64,000 nucleotides of DNA from assembly GCF_900088125.1 (NCBI RefSeq), contig NZ_FLQT01000003.1, positions 1,301,071-1,365,070 of the forward strand. Reading direction: 5' to 3'. Origin of the DNA: Peptoniphilus pacaensis (GTDB lineage: Bacteria; Bacillota; Clostridia; Tissierellales; Peptoniphilaceae). Under the pieces are notes generated by a model, which saw nothing but the letters and a program-made list of their open reading frames with translations, ran no database searches and was not told where the DNA came from. Shown piece by piece: positions 13,330-21,527 of the stretch (the first letter of the stretch is position 1; each line of letters begins with the position of its first letter). The position numbers were made by a program, and so were the translations under genes.

Positions 13330-13347
13330 TTACAATAACATTGTAAA
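13329..13347 (+). promoter_or_regulatory. Perfect operator-like palindrome at the bioY promoter
   Basis: TTTACAAT-AAC-ATTGTAAA, eight-base arms with a three-base spacer, starts at the last base of the -10 element and covers the expected transcription start. The TTTACAA/TTGTAAA half-sites resemble the half-sites of BirA-type biotin operators, but here they face the other way and are closer together. Repression of bioY by a biotin-responsive regulator is a reasonable inference; which regulator is unknown. Confidence 0.6.
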
Positions 13348-13359
13348 AGGAGATGTCCA

Positions 13360-13902
13360 ATGAAAACAAAACACTTGACGGCCATGGCCATGTACCTGGC
13401 CCTTATTATTCTCAGCGGTTTATTGATTATTCCCACGCCTGTTGGCGTGCCCATCGTGCTTCAAAACATGGTCTGTGCCATGGCGGGCGCGGTCCTCGGG
13501 AAGAAACACGGCACACTCACCGTCCTCGTCTTCTTGCTTTGCATTGCCTTGGGGCTTCCCGTGCTGCCCGGAGGTCGCGGCGGCGCCGCCGTCTTTTTAG
13601 GCGCCACCGGCTCTTACTTTATCGGCTACCTGCTTTCGCCTTACTTTGTGGGCCTCGCCCTGGAAAAGGTAACGAGTCGCAGCTATGTGACCTATCTGAT
13701 CGTCTTCGTCCTCTTCGGCGCCCTGCTCATTAACTTCTCGGGCCTGTTGAGTCTGTACCATAACAGCGAAAGTTTATCCGCCGCCTTTAAGACCATGATC
13801 GCCTTTATTCCCGTGGATCTCATCAAGGCCGTGCCTGTCGCCTGGGTGGCGCAACGGATTTACGTATCGAAGCCCGGTTTTTTAAAAGAAATTCAGGGAT
13901 AA
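13360..13902 (+). CDS. bioY: BioY-family biotin transporter substrate-binding subunit (S component)
   Basis: The 180-residue hydrophobic protein has about six transmembrane segments and the BioY signatures: PTPVGVPIVLQN near residue 25, LGLPVLPGGRGG near 65 and GATGSYFIGY near 80. BioY captures biotin in the membrane, either alone or with the EcfA/EcfT energising module; no such module lies in the window. The ATG at 13360 has AAAAGGAG upstream. The gene sits alone between the rpoBC terminator and the str operon, with its own promoter and palindrome, and interrupts a gene order that is usually continuous. Confidence 0.9.
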   Translation: MKTKHLTAMAMYLALIILSGLLIIPTPVGVPIVLQNMVCAMAGAVLGKKHGTLTVLVFLLCIALGLPVLPGGRGGAAVFLGATGSYFIGYLLSPYFVGLALEKVTSRSYVTYLIVFVLFGALLINFSGLLSLYHNSESLSAAFKTMIAFIPVDLIKAVPVAWVAQRIYVSKPGFLKEIQG

Positions 13903-13926
13903 AAGGGGATAAATCCCGCAAAATGC

Positions 13927-13955
13927 TTGAAAATTGAAGGAAAAGATGGTACACT
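13927..13955 (+). promoter_or_regulatory. Promoter of the rpsL-rpsG-fusA-tuf operon
   Basis: TTGAAA and TACACT are separated by 17 bases. Transcription should start near 13962, giving a leader of about 105 bases before rpsL. Confidence 0.7.
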
Positions 13956-13961
13956 ACCAGA

Positions 13962-14030
13962 GTGTAAATCGAACGCATTAGGAACTACCCGCTCTACGGG
14001 TAGTTTTTCATGATTGAAATCGATTTGTGC
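13962..14030 (+). promoter_or_regulatory. Folded leader of the str operon containing a terminator-like hairpin
   Basis: AACTACCCG (13983-13991) pairs with CGGGTAGTT (13997-14005) and is followed by a short T run, as in a terminator. It lies downstream of the likely str promoter, so it could be an attenuator as well as the end of the bioY transcript. Bases 13962-13972 can also pair with 14020-14030 (eleven pairs, three of them G-U) and enclose the hairpin. Confidence 0.55.
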
Positions 14031-14067
14031 TGTTAGAAAATCCCAATTATTAAAGGAGGTGCACTAA

Positions 14068-14484
14068 GTGCCTACAATCAACCAACTTGTAAAGAAAGGT
14101 AGAAAGAAATCCGAAACCAAGTCGAAATCTCCGGCTTTAGGATTCAACTACGACTCTTTACTAAAAGAGCAAACCGTCGTCAATTCTCCTCAAAAAAGAG
14201 GCGTTTGCGTCGCGGTTCGTACTGTAACGCCGAAGAAACCGAACTCCGCGCTTCGTAAAGTTGCCCGTGTTCGTCTTTCCAACGGCTATGAAGTCATGGC
14301 ATACATTCCCGGAATCGGCCATAACTTACAAGAACACAGTGTCGTCTTAGTTCGCGGTGGTCGTGTCAAAGACCTTCCCGGTGTACGTTATCACGTCGTA
14401 CGCGGAAGCTTGGATACCGCCGGCGTCGACGGAAGAAGACAAGCGCGTTCCAAATATGGTGCAAAGAAACCGAAAAGTAACTAA
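14068..14484 (+). CDS. rpsL: 30S ribosomal protein S12
   Basis: The 138-residue product has the conserved [11 protein letters not shown] loop with wild-type lysine and the second loop [13 protein letters not shown], both positions where streptomycin resistance mutations arise; no resistance substitution is seen. The insertion [15 protein letters not shown] after KSPAL is of the type found in Bacilli and relatives. The start is GTG at 14068, eight bases after AAAGGAGG. It is the first gene of the str operon. Confidence 0.98.
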   Translation: MPTINQLVKKGRKKSETKSKSPALGFNYDSLLKEQTVVNSPQKRGVCVAVRTVTPKKPNSALRKVARVRLSNGYEVMAYIPGIGHNLQEHSVVLVRGGRVKDLPGVRYHVVRGSLDTAGVDGRRQARSKYGAKKPKSN

Positions 14485-14486
14485 TC

Positions 14487-14557
14487 AAAGAGCACAATCT
14501 TTTTAATAGATGCTCTTGGCACACGACGTATGTCGAGTACCGTTGATTTTTCTCAAC
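14487..14557 (+). promoter_or_regulatory. Hairpin-rich rpsL-rpsG spacer
   Basis: Three small hairpins can be drawn in the 96-base gap: AAGAGCA/TGCTCTT (14488-14517), CGAC/GTCG (14524-14535) and GTTGA/TCAAC (14542-14557). None has a terminating T run after it. In Escherichia coli protein S7 binds the equivalent spacer to control its own synthesis; a similar role here is inference. Confidence 0.4.
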
Positions 14558-14580
14558 CAAATAGTTAAGGAGGGAAGAGA

Positions 14581-15051
14581 ATGCCAAGAAAAGGACATAT
14601 TCCTAAAAGAGAGGTCATGCCCGATCCCGTCTACGGCGATGTTGTTATTACCAAATTAATCAACAATGTCATGTTGGACGGCAAGAGAGGCACGGCCCAA
14701 CGAATCGTCTACGGCGCATTGGATGCCGTAAAAGAAGCAACCGGTGAAGAACCCTTAGAAGTATTCTACAAAGCGTTAAACAACGCCATGCCGGTTTTGG
14801 AAGTTAAAGCACGCCGTATCGGCGGTGCCAACTATCAAGTACCCTTGGAAGTACGTCCCGAAAGACGTCAAACCCTGGGACTTCGCTGGATCGTCCGCTA
14901 CGCCAGAGCCCGCGGTGAAAAAACCATGGTCGAACGCTTAGCCAAAGAAATCTTGGATGCATCCAACGACTTAGGCGGCGCTGTAAAGCGTAAAGACGAA
15001 ATGCATCGTGCAGCAGAAGCGAACAAAGCTTTTGCTCATTTCAGATGGTAA
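14581..15051 (+). CDS. rpsG: 30S ribosomal protein S7
   Basis: This is a typical 156-residue S7, the primary assembly protein of the 30S head. Conserved stretches include [10 protein letters not shown] at the start, [15 protein letters not shown] and [21 protein letters not shown] in the middle, and [21 protein letters not shown] at the C-terminus. The ATG at 14581 has AAGGAGGGAAG upstream. fusA follows after 15 bases. Confidence 0.98.
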   Translation: MPRKGHIPKREVMPDPVYGDVVITKLINNVMLDGKRGTAQRIVYGALDAVKEATGEEPLEVFYKALNNAMPVLEVKARRIGGANYQVPLEVRPERRQTLGLRWIVRYARARGEKTMVERLAKEILDASNDLGGAVKRKDEMHRAAEANKAFAHFRW

Positions 15052-15066
15052 GAAAGGGGAAATTAC

Positions 15067-17142
15067 GTGGCTAGAGAAGTGCCGCTTAATAAAGTACGCA
15101 ATATCGGAATTATGGCGCACATCGACGCCGGTAAAACGACGACGACCGAACGTATCCTGTATTACACCGGTCGGATTCATAAGATCGGAGAAACCCACGA
15201 CGGTGGCGCCCAAATGGACTGGATGGAGCAAGAACAAGAGCGTGGTATCACCATTACCTCGGCTGCTACCACCGCACACTGGAAGGGCTACCGCCTGAAC
15301 ATCATCGACACACCGGGCCACGTTGACTTCACCGTCGAAGTTGAACGTTCCCTTCGCGTGTTGGACGGTGCCGTATCCCTCTTCGACGCCAAGAGCGGCG
15401 TTGAGCCCCAATCGGAAACGGTTTGGCGTCAAGCTGACCGCTACCACGTCCCCCGAATTGCGCACATTAACAAAATGGACGTAACCGGCGCGGACTTCTT
15501 CCGTTCGGTTAAAACCATCGAAGATAAATTACACGGCAATCCCGTGCCCATTCAAATTCCCATGGGCGCCGAAGAAAACTTCATCGGCATGATCGACTTG
15601 GTCACCATGGAAGCTGAAATCTACAAAGACGACATGGGAACCGAAATCGAAATTACGGAAGTGCCGGAAGAATACAAGGCACAAGCCGAAGAATGGCGCG
15701 AAAACCTCATCGAAAAAGTCTCCGAATTCGACGAAGACTTAATGATGGCCTATCTCGAAGGGGAAGAAGTAACCCAAGAAGATATTAAGCGCGCCATCCG
15801 TAAGGGAACCTTGGCCGTGGAAATGACCCCGGTAACCTGCGGTTCCTCTTACAAGAACAAAGGGGTTCAGTTACTGCTGGATGCCATTATCGACTACCTG
15901 CCCTCGCCGGTAGACATTCCCGCCATCGTGGGCATCGACCCCGATACGGAAGCGGAAGAAGATCGCCACGCAAGCGACGAAGAACCCTTCTCCGCATTGG
16001 CATTTAAAATCGTTACCGACCCCTATGTAGGGAAACTTTCTTACTTCCGCGTTTACTCCGGTACCTTGAAGGCCGGTAGCTACGTCTACAACTCCAGCAA
16101 GGGCAAGAGAGAACGCGTCGGTCGTATCCTTTTAATGCACGCCAATAAGCGTGAGGAAGTGGAAGAAATCTACGCCGGTGAAATCGCCGCTGCCGTCGGT
16201 TTAAAAGATACATCCACCGGGGACACCCTCTGTGACGAAGATGATCAAATCATTTTGGAAAACATGGAATTCCCCGAACCCGTTATCTCCGTCGCCATCG
16301 AACCGAAGACCAAGGCGTCTCAAGACAAAATGTCCATCGGCCTGCAAAAGCTCGCCGAAGAAGACCCCACCTTCAGAACCTACACCGACGAAGAAACCGG
16401 ACAAACCATTATCGCCGGCATGGGCGAATTGCACTTGGATATTATCGTCGACCGTCTGCTCCGCGAATTTAAAGTCGAAGCAAACATCGGTAACCCGAAA
16501 GTATCTTATCGCGAAGGGATCCTCGGATCCGCAGACGGCGAAGGCAAATTCGTTCGTCAATCCGGTGGTCGCGGTCAATACGGCCACGCCAAAATCAAGG
16601 TCGAACCCTTGGAAGCAGGTCAAGGCTTCGTATTCGAAAACAACATCGTGGGCGGCGTTATTCCCAAGGAATTTATCGGCCCCACCCAACAAGGGATCGA
16701 AGAAGCTATGCAAAACGGTGTCCTGGGCGGTTACGAAGTCCTGGACGTCAAAGTCAGCCTCTATGACGGCTCTTACCACGACGTGGACTCCTCGGAAATG
16801 GCATTTAAGATCGCCGGCTCCATGGCACTGCGCGACGCACTGTCCAAGGCAAACCCCGTCCTGTTAGAACCGGTCATGAAAGTTGAAATCGTCACTCCCG
16901 AAGAGTACATGGGCGATGTTATCGGCGACATCAACTCTCGCCGCGGCCGCATGGAAGGGATGGAACTGGTAGCCGGCGCACAAATCGTCACCTGCTACGT
17001 CCCCTTGGCTGAAATGTTCGGCTACGCAACCAGCTTGCGTTCCAACACCCAAGGTCGTGCCAACTACTCCATGCAATTCGACCACTACGAACAAGTTCCC
17101 AAGAACGTGTCCGAAGAAGTACTCAACGGAAAAAATAAATAA
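15067..17142 (+). CDS. fusA: Elongation factor G
   Basis: EF-G drives ribosomal translocation with GTP hydrolysis and helps recycle ribosomes. The 691-residue product has all GTPase motifs: [12 protein letters not shown] (P loop), the switch region [20 protein letters not shown] (G3) and NKMD (G4). Domains II to V follow, including the domain IV motif [16 protein letters not shown]. The start is GTG at 15067, closely preceded by AAAGGGGA. It is full length and in the usual place between rpsG and tuf. Confidence 0.98.
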   Translation: MAREVPLNKVRNIGIMAHIDAGKTTTTERILYYTGRIHKIGETHDGGAQMDWMEQEQERGITITSAATTAHWKGYRLNIIDTPGHVDFTVEVERSLRVLDGAVSLFDAKSGVEPQSETVWRQADRYHVPRIAHINKMDVTGADFFRSVKTIEDKLHGNPVPIQIPMGAEENFIGMIDLVTMEAEIYKDDMGTEIEITEVPEEYKAQAEEWRENLIEKVSEFDEDLMMAYLEGEEVTQEDIKRAIRKGTLAVEMTPVTCGSSYKNKGVQLLLDAIIDYLPSPVDIPAIVGIDPDTEAEEDRHASDEEPFSALAFKIVTDPYVGKLSYFRVYSGTLKAGSYVYNSSKGKRERVGRILLMHANKREEVEEIYAGEIAAAVGLKDTSTGDTLCDEDDQIILENMEFPEPVISVAIEPKTKASQDKMSIGLQKLAEEDPTFRTYTDEETGQTIIAGMGELHLDIIVDRLLREFKVEANIGNPKVSYREGILGSADGEGKFVRQSGGRGQYGHAKIKVEPLEAGQGFVFENNIVGGVIPKEFIGPTQQGIEEAMQNGVLGGYEVLDVKVSLYDGSYHDVDSSEMAFKIAGSMALRDALSKANPVLLEPVMKVEIVTPEEYMGDVIGDINSRRGRMEGMELVAGAQIVTCYVPLAEMFGYATSLRSNTQGRANYSMQFDHYEQVPKNVSEEVLNGKNK

Positions 17143-17171
17143 GTTTATTCTACACTAAAGGAGGATTTACA

Positions 17172-18365
17172 ATGGCAAAAGGAAAATTTGAAAGAAACAA
17201 ACCCCACGTCAACGTCGGCACCATCGGCCACGTCGACCACGGCAAGACCACCCTTACGGCAGCAATCACCCTCGTATTAAACAAACGCTTCGGCAGCGGC
17301 GAATTCGTCGACTACGCAAACATCGACAAAGCCCCCGAAGAAAGAGAACGTGGAATCACCATCTCCACTTCCCACGTCGAATACGAAACCGAAAAGCGTC
17401 ACTACGCTCACGTCGACTGCCCCGGCCACGCCGACTACGTTAAAAACATGATCACTGGTGCAGCCCAAATGGACGGCGCCATCCTCGTCGTCTCCGCAGC
17501 AGACGGCCCCATGCCCCAAACCCGTGAACACATCCTCTTGGCCCGCCAAGTCGGTGTACCCAAAATCGTCGTATTCCTCAACAAACAAGACCAAGTCGAT
17601 GACGACGAACTCATCGAACTCGTCGAAATGGAAGTACGCGACCTCTTAAGCGAATACGAATTCGACGGCGACAACACCCCCATCACCGTGGGCAGCGCCT
17701 TAAAAGCATTAGAAGATCCGGACGGAGAATGGGGAGACAAAATCGTCGCCCTTATGGAAACCGTCGACGAATGGATCGACGATCCCGTTCGTGACATCGA
17801 CCACCCCTTCCTCATGCCCGTGGAAGACATCTTCTCCATCACCGGCCGCGGCACCGTCGCTACCGGCCGTGTAGAACGCGGAACCATCCAAATCAACGAC
17901 AACGTCGAAATCGTCGGCCTCACCACCGAAAAGAGAACCGTCGTCGTTACCGGGGTTGAAATGTTCAGAAAACAACTCGACCGCGCCGAAGCAGGCGACA
18001 ACGTCGGCCTCCTCCTTCGTGGCGTCCAAAGAGACGACATCGAACGCGGCCAAGTACTTGCAGCCCCCGGCAGCATCCATCCCCACACCAAATTCGAAGC
18101 CGAAGTCTACGTCCTGAGCAAAGAAGAAGGCGGACGCCACACCCCGTTCTTTAACGGCTACCGTCCCCAATTCTACTTCAGAACCACCGACGTAACCGGC
18201 GACATCACCCTCGCTGACGGCGTGGAAATGGTTATGCCCGGCGACAACGCCACCTTCAAAGTAGAACTCATCACCCCCGTCGCCATGGACGAAGGATTAC
18301 GCTTCGCCATCAGAGAAGGCGGTCGCACCGTCGCCTCCGGGGTTGTATCCAAAATCGTAGAATAA
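17172..18365 (+). CDS. tuf: Elongation factor Tu
   Basis: The 397-residue EF-Tu delivers aminoacyl-tRNA to the ribosome. GTPase motifs are [10 protein letters not shown] (residues near 20), [12 protein letters not shown] and NKQDQ. The usual G4 form is NKxD, so NKQD conforms. Domains 2 and 3 are complete and the end is the usual VSKIVE. Codon use is noticeably biased to C-ending codons, as in highly expressed genes. AAAGGAGG precedes the ATG at 17172. This is the only tuf copy in the window. Confidence 0.98.
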   Translation: MAKGKFERNKPHVNVGTIGHVDHGKTTLTAAITLVLNKRFGSGEFVDYANIDKAPEERERGITISTSHVEYETEKRHYAHVDCPGHADYVKNMITGAAQMDGAILVVSAADGPMPQTREHILLARQVGVPKIVVFLNKQDQVDDDELIELVEMEVRDLLSEYEFDGDNTPITVGSALKALEDPDGEWGDKIVALMETVDEWIDDPVRDIDHPFLMPVEDIFSITGRGTVATGRVERGTIQINDNVEIVGLTTEKRTVVVTGVEMFRKQLDRAEAGDNVGLLLRGVQRDDIERGQVLAAPGSIHPHTKFEAEVYVLSKEEGGRHTPFFNGYRPQFYFRTTDVTGDITLADGVEMVMPGDNATFKVELITPVAMDEGLRFAIREGGRTVASGVVSKIVE

Positions 18366-18375
18366 AAACCAAAAC

Positions 18376-18416
18376 AAATAGAGAAAAGGACGTGGAAACA
18401 CGTCCTTTCTCTATTT
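18376..18416 (+). terminator. Terminator of the str operon
   Basis: A long stem of about 18 pairs (AAATAGAG-AAAGGACGTG with one bulge against its complement) surrounds a GAAA loop and ends in an AT-rich tail, ten bases after the tuf stop codon. Confidence 0.85.
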
Positions 18417-18553
18417 AAAAATACATATTTCTCGGCGGGATCATACCCCTTTCTCTTTTTTTTGAGTAACGACTCATCCTTAACGGCATAGCCGACTGAC
18501 TATAATCAAGATACTTCTTTAATTAAAATATTCATTCTTACATGCCTCTTAAA

Positions 18554-18570
18554 CCCGGGGACGGGGGAAA
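18554..18570 (+). repeat. Left arm of a 17-bp inverted repeat flanking the insertion sequence
   Basis: CCCGGGGACGGGGGAAA is repeated exactly, in inverted orientation, at 20032-20048. The arms lie outside the insertion sequence ends, as if the element had entered the loop of a palindrome. Confidence 0.8.
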
Positions 18571-18590
18571 GGGCTCAGAGCGAAGTAAGG

Positions 18591-20023
18591 TGGACCCGGT
18601 TCTTTGGACACGTCAACCCCTATGCGTGGAGCAGTGTTGAGCCGTATTCGTATGGCGTCATATCGCCGAGGCCTTCTTGGTATCGGCGGTAGCGGTAGTA
18701 GTTTATGTAGTCGGCGACGGCGGCTTCAATCTCTTGGTCGTCGGCGTTTTCGTCAAATGGGACTTCTTGTTTCATTTTTCCGAAGAAGGATTCGCAGGGC
18801 GCGTTGTCCCAGCAGTTGCCTTTTCTTGACATGGATTGGATGAGGCCCATGGATTGGACGGTGTCTCGGAATTTTTTTGCTGTGTAGTGAACGCCTTGAT
18901 CGGAGTGGATGATGGCGTTTTGGCTGTAGCCACAGGCGTTGAGTTGCTCGAGGGTCTCGAGGACGAAGTCGAGGCTGTAGCTTGTGCTGGTTTTGTAGGC
19001 GACGGGTTCGTTGGTTTGGGCGTCGATGATGACGGAGACGTAGGAGAAGTGGCCTTGGTGTTTGATGTAGGTGATGTCGGTGAGGAAGAGTTTTCTGGCT
19101 TTGCCCGGCTTGAAGGCGCGCTTGACGCGGTTCGGGGCGATTTTGCTTTCTTGGCCGTCGTTTTTCCGTTTGTCGTAGGGCCGTGCTTTTTTCACCGGGC
19201 ATTTGAGTTGGTATTTCCGCATGATGCGTTGGATTTTTTTGCGATTGTAGATGATGTCGTAGTCGTTTTTCAGGACCATGCGAAGGGAGCGGCTGCCTTT
19301 GTGGTAGTATTTGCCGCTATGGTCATAGGCTTTTTGTATGAAGTACAGGGCTTCTTGATCTGCTTCTTCTCTTCGTTGCCGGTTTTCTTTGCTGGCTTTG
19401 TAGTAGTAATAGGTGCTTCGAGGCAGTTGAAGATTTTCGCAAAGGGCTTTGATGTTAATGGCTTTCCCGTAGATTTCGACGGTTTCTTCGATAATTTTAC
19501 AGAGATCAGTCGTTCCATATTCCTTCTTGTCGCATCGCCTCCCTCCTAGCCAGCCAGCTTTTTTTAATGCTTCGATCTCCGCAGCTTGTTGTTGTATGGT
19601 TTTTTCTTGCTTTGCCAGTTGCTCTTTGGCTTTTTTCAGATCGTCAATGGCATCGATAGCCTGAAGGGCTTCTTTTGCGGCTTCTTGGTCTATTGATGCG
19701 AGAATGGTGTCCCGAATGTGGCGCTCTTTCCACCGCGCGGTGGCCCGCTCGATGCGTTTGTCGCCTAAGATTTCCAGGTCAAAACCGGCTTCAACAAAGA
19801 TTTGTTTAGGCCGCTTGCCTGTGCTCAGCGCATCAATGAAGTGTTTTTTAAATTCATCCGTATAGAGAATACATTTATCGTTGACTGATTTGACATTTGG
19901 ATTGGTGCGTAAGATGGCTTGCTCTTCAGCAGTTAGTTTTCCTCGTCCCATGGTTTCCCTCCTTAATTGAATTATACACGATTTAAGGTAGGGGGAATGT
20001 CCAAATCTTGGGGACCGGGTTAA
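18591..20023 (-). mobile_element. IS3-family insertion sequence (about 1.43 kb)
   Basis: The element holds one minus-strand transposase gene. Imperfect terminal inverted repeats share ACCCGGT followed by TTTGGACA (18594-18610 and, inverted, 19999-20020), with six more bases between the two blocks at the right end. If the ends are 18591 and 20023, a three-base duplication AGG flanks the element (18588-18590 and 20024-20026), a usual size for IS3 members. AAGG is also present on both sides, so a four-base duplication with ends one base different is possible. The transposase frame is intact, so the copy may be active. It lies intergenically, between the tuf terminator and the EamA gene, and breaks no recognisable gene. 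Confidence 0.85.
18620..19951 (-). CDS. IS3-family transposase, single fused reading frame
   Basis: The 443-residue protein contains, in order, a helix-turn-helix DNA-binding region (about residues 28-80), a coiled coil (about 92-131), an HTH_21-like region (about 200-255) and an rve integrase catalytic domain (about 285-440). The DDE triad is D292 (LTDITY), D351 (IHSDQGVHY) and E387 (CESFFGKMK), with 35 residues between the last two, as is standard. Most IS3 elements encode OrfA and OrfB in two frames joined by a programmed -1 frameshift; here both parts are in one frame with no overlap. I start at the ATG at 19949-19951, which has AAGGAGGG upstream, and not at the longer open frame that extends past the element end. 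Confidence 0.93.
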   Translation of the reverse strand: MGRGKLTAEEQAILRTNPNVKSVNDKCILYTDEFKKHFIDALSTGKRPKQIFVEAGFDLEILGDKRIERATARWKERHIRDTILASIDQEAAKEALQAIDAIDDLKKAKEQLAKQEKTIQQQAAEIEALKKAGWLGGRRCDKKEYGTTDLCKIIEETVEIYGKAINIKALCENLQLPRSTYYYYKASKENRQRREEADQEALYFIQKAYDHSGKYYHKGSRSLRMVLKNDYDIIYNRKKIQRIMRKYQLKCPVKKARPYDKRKNDGQESKIAPNRVKRAFKPGKARKLFLTDITYIKHQGHFSYVSVIIDAQTNEPVAYKTSTSYSLDFVLETLEQLNACGYSQNAIIHSDQGVHYTAKKFRDTVQSMGLIQSMSRKGNCWDNAPCESFFGKMKQEVPFDENADDQEIEAAVADYINYYRYRRYQEGLGDMTPYEYGSTLLHA

Positions 20024-20031
20024 AGGCCGCA

Positions 20032-20048
20032 TTTCCCCCGTCCCCGGG
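20032..20048 (-). repeat. Right arm of the 17-bp inverted repeat flanking the insertion sequence
   Basis: TTTCCCCCGTCCCCGGG is the exact reverse complement of 18554-18570. Confidence 0.8.
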
Positions 20049-20085
20049 ACCCCTTGCCCCCTTTCTGGCCGCGTGTGATTGGAAA

Positions 20086-20106
20086 GAAAATGCCTGCGGC
20101 ATTTTC
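20086..20106. repeat. Small hairpin, GAAAATGCC / GGCATTTTC
   Basis: A perfect nine-base stem with a three-base loop (TGC). It resembles the hairpin at 20328-20347. Confidence 0.65.
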
Positions 20107-20327
20107 TACATATTTCCCTTTTCGTTGACGCGATAGGACACCTATGACACAAAAGCTGAGCGGCACTATGCAGATGACTGGCTTCACTGATAACCCGCCG
20201 CCCCTGTTACTCTGAGCGATCGCCTTCCATTTTAGACTTGCTCGCTCATGAGTGTCGCACTTAAAACACTCAACAGAGAAATTGCCCAAATAAAAATCAT
20301 CCAGTAGCGAAGAAGCCCAACAGGAAT

Positions 20328-20347
20328 CAAATGCCGTCAGGCATTTG
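20328..20347. repeat. Small hairpin, CAAATGCC / GGCATTTG
   Basis: A perfect eight-base stem with a four-base loop (GTCA), sharing AAATGCC/GGCATTT with the hairpin at 20086-20106. The two may be copies of one repeat. Confidence 0.65.
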
Positions 20348-20390
20348 CTCTGCTAAAAGGCGTTTTGTGGGTCGAGTGGGATGGGGTCCA

Positions 20391-20435
20391 GGGGAAGGGC
20401 CAGAGGGCGAATCGCAACGCCCTAGGCCCTTCCCC
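20391..20435. repeat. Large GC-rich palindrome
   Basis: GGGGAAGGGCC and AGGGCG on the left pair with CGCCCT and GGCCCTTCCCC on the right, 17 pairs in all interrupted by an AG/T bulge, around an eight-base loop. The left arm resembles the sequence just left of the insertion sequence (18563-18585), so both may belong to one palindrome family. Confidence 0.75.
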
Positions 20436-20592
20436 GGGTCTAAAAACCATGTAGGGATGAAATTTTAAACGAAAAAATAAATTGATTTTAAGAATTCAGT
20501 TGCGCAATTAAATTCAGGGTGATGGGATTTCTCACATCTTTAGAAAAAATGGAAGAAAGAATATTAATCGAGAAAAGAAAAAGTAGCCACTA

Positions 20593-20629
20593 AAAAATCC
20601 ATTGGGGATCTTTCTCCCAATGGATTTTT
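20593..20629 (-). terminator. Terminator of the minus-strand ABC/EamA operon
   Basis: AAAAATCCATTGGG pairs perfectly with CCCAATGGATTTTT (14 pairs). With A and T runs on both sides it could work in both directions; it lies seven bases past the EamA stop codon. Confidence 0.88.
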
Positions 20630-20635
20630 CTATCG

Positions 20636-21514
20636 TCATTGTATTTGTTTTTTCTTTTCTCGGATGTCTAACAGGATGGGCAATGTAAGGCCTACGATGA
20701 TGCAGGCGATGCCCAGGAGTTTGTAGACGGACAGGGTTTCGCCCAGCAGTGTGGTGCCCATAATGGTGGCGCAGAGGGGGTTCAGGGCGCAGAACATACC
20801 CGCCCGCTCCGGGGTGGTGTGTTGTTGCGCCACGGGTTGCAGGGTAAAACCGAAGCCGGTGCAGACGACGGCAAGGGCGAGGATAGCCGTCCATTCCGTT
20901 TGGCTTTGGGGCATTTGGGGTGTTTCGAGTAAAAAGGTGGCTGCCGTGGAGAAGATAAAGATCCAAAAGACCTGCAGGTAGCCCAACTGAAAGGAATCGT
21001 CTCTGCCGGAGGCGTAGCGGGCGGTCAAAAGGATGACCACGGCGTAGCTTACTGCCGCCAGGAGGGCGTAGATTTCGCCGCGGGACAGGGAGAGGCCGCC
21101 GGGGTTGTAGGTTAAAAAGCCGACGCCTAAGACGGTCACGGCGATGCCGATGAGGGCACTTTTCGTGGGCAGGCTGCGAGTGGTAATAGCGATTAGTATG
21201 GGCACGATGACGATGGATGTGTTTTCCAAAAACGCCACGGTAGATGCCGCTGCCGTCTTCAGTGCCATAAATTCAAAGGCCATGACGGCAAAGAATGCCA
21301 CGCCTAAAACGGTGCCGTGGGCAAAGGTGCTTCGCGTCATGGGGTGAAGCTTTTTAAAAAACAGTGTCGTGAGTAGAATCGTGGCGATGGTAAAGCGGAC
21401 GGACAGAAGATTGAAGACGTCCAGTCCCTGCATGCCGATTTTTATAAAGTAGTAGCTCGTGGCGCGGGCGATGATGACGGCGGCCAGGAGTATAGATGCG
21501 CTTTTTTCGCTCAT
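20636..21514 (-). CDS. EamA/DMT-superfamily metabolite transporter
   Basis: This 292-residue protein has about ten hydrophobic helices in two EamA repeats (about residues 8-140 and 150-285). Typical features are an early short motif of charged residues after helix 1 (FIKIGMQG), FLENTSIVIVPI in the first repeat and ERAGMFCALNPLCATIMG in the second. DMT transporters of this type export amino acids, bases or other small metabolites; the substrate cannot be told from sequence. The ATG at 21512-21514 has TAAGGAGG upstream and lies 13 bases after the permease gene, so it is the last gene of that operon. Confidence 0.85.
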   Translation of the reverse strand: MSEKSASILLAAVIIARATSYYFIKIGMQGLDVFNLLSVRFTIATILLTTLFFKKLHPMTRSTFAHGTVLGVAFFAVMAFEFMALKTAAASTVAFLENTSIVIVPILIAITTRSLPTKSALIGIAVTVLGVGFLTYNPGGLSLSRGEIYALLAAVSYAVVILLTARYASGRDDSFQLGYLQVFWIFIFSTAATFLLETPQMPQSQTEWTAILALAVVCTGFGFTLQPVAQQHTTPERAGMFCALNPLCATIMGTTLLGETLSVYKLLGIACIIVGLTLPILLDIREKKKQIQ

Positions 21515-21527
21515 AATACCTCCTTAA

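Larger units (their letters stand above)
20024..20635. other. 612-bp non-coding, palindrome-rich region
   Basis: Between the insertion sequence and the EamA gene I find no credible gene. The left 430 bp are GC-rich and contain the outer inverted-repeat arm (20032-20048), two ATGCC/GGCAT hairpins and one large GC-rich hairpin. From about 20440 to 20590 it is AT-rich with no clear structure, and the EamA terminator ends the region. An open frame of 89 codons on the minus strand (20020-20289) starts at TTG without a ribosome binding site and reads through the hairpins. I do not call it. Confidence 0.6.

Noticed and set aside
17435-18170. Two long antisense frames across tuf
   Set aside because: Caused by the strong codon bias of tuf; no supporting signals.
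18836-19549. Plus-strand frame of 237 codons inside the insertion sequence
   Set aside because: Antisense to the transposase gene; hydrophobic low-complexity product without features.
20020-20289. Minus-strand frame of 89 codons right of the insertion sequence
   Set aside because: It starts at TTG without a ribosome binding site, runs through hairpins and the inverted-repeat arm and enters the insertion sequence end. A repeat-derived shadow is more likely than a gene, although its sequence would be worth searching for elsewhere.
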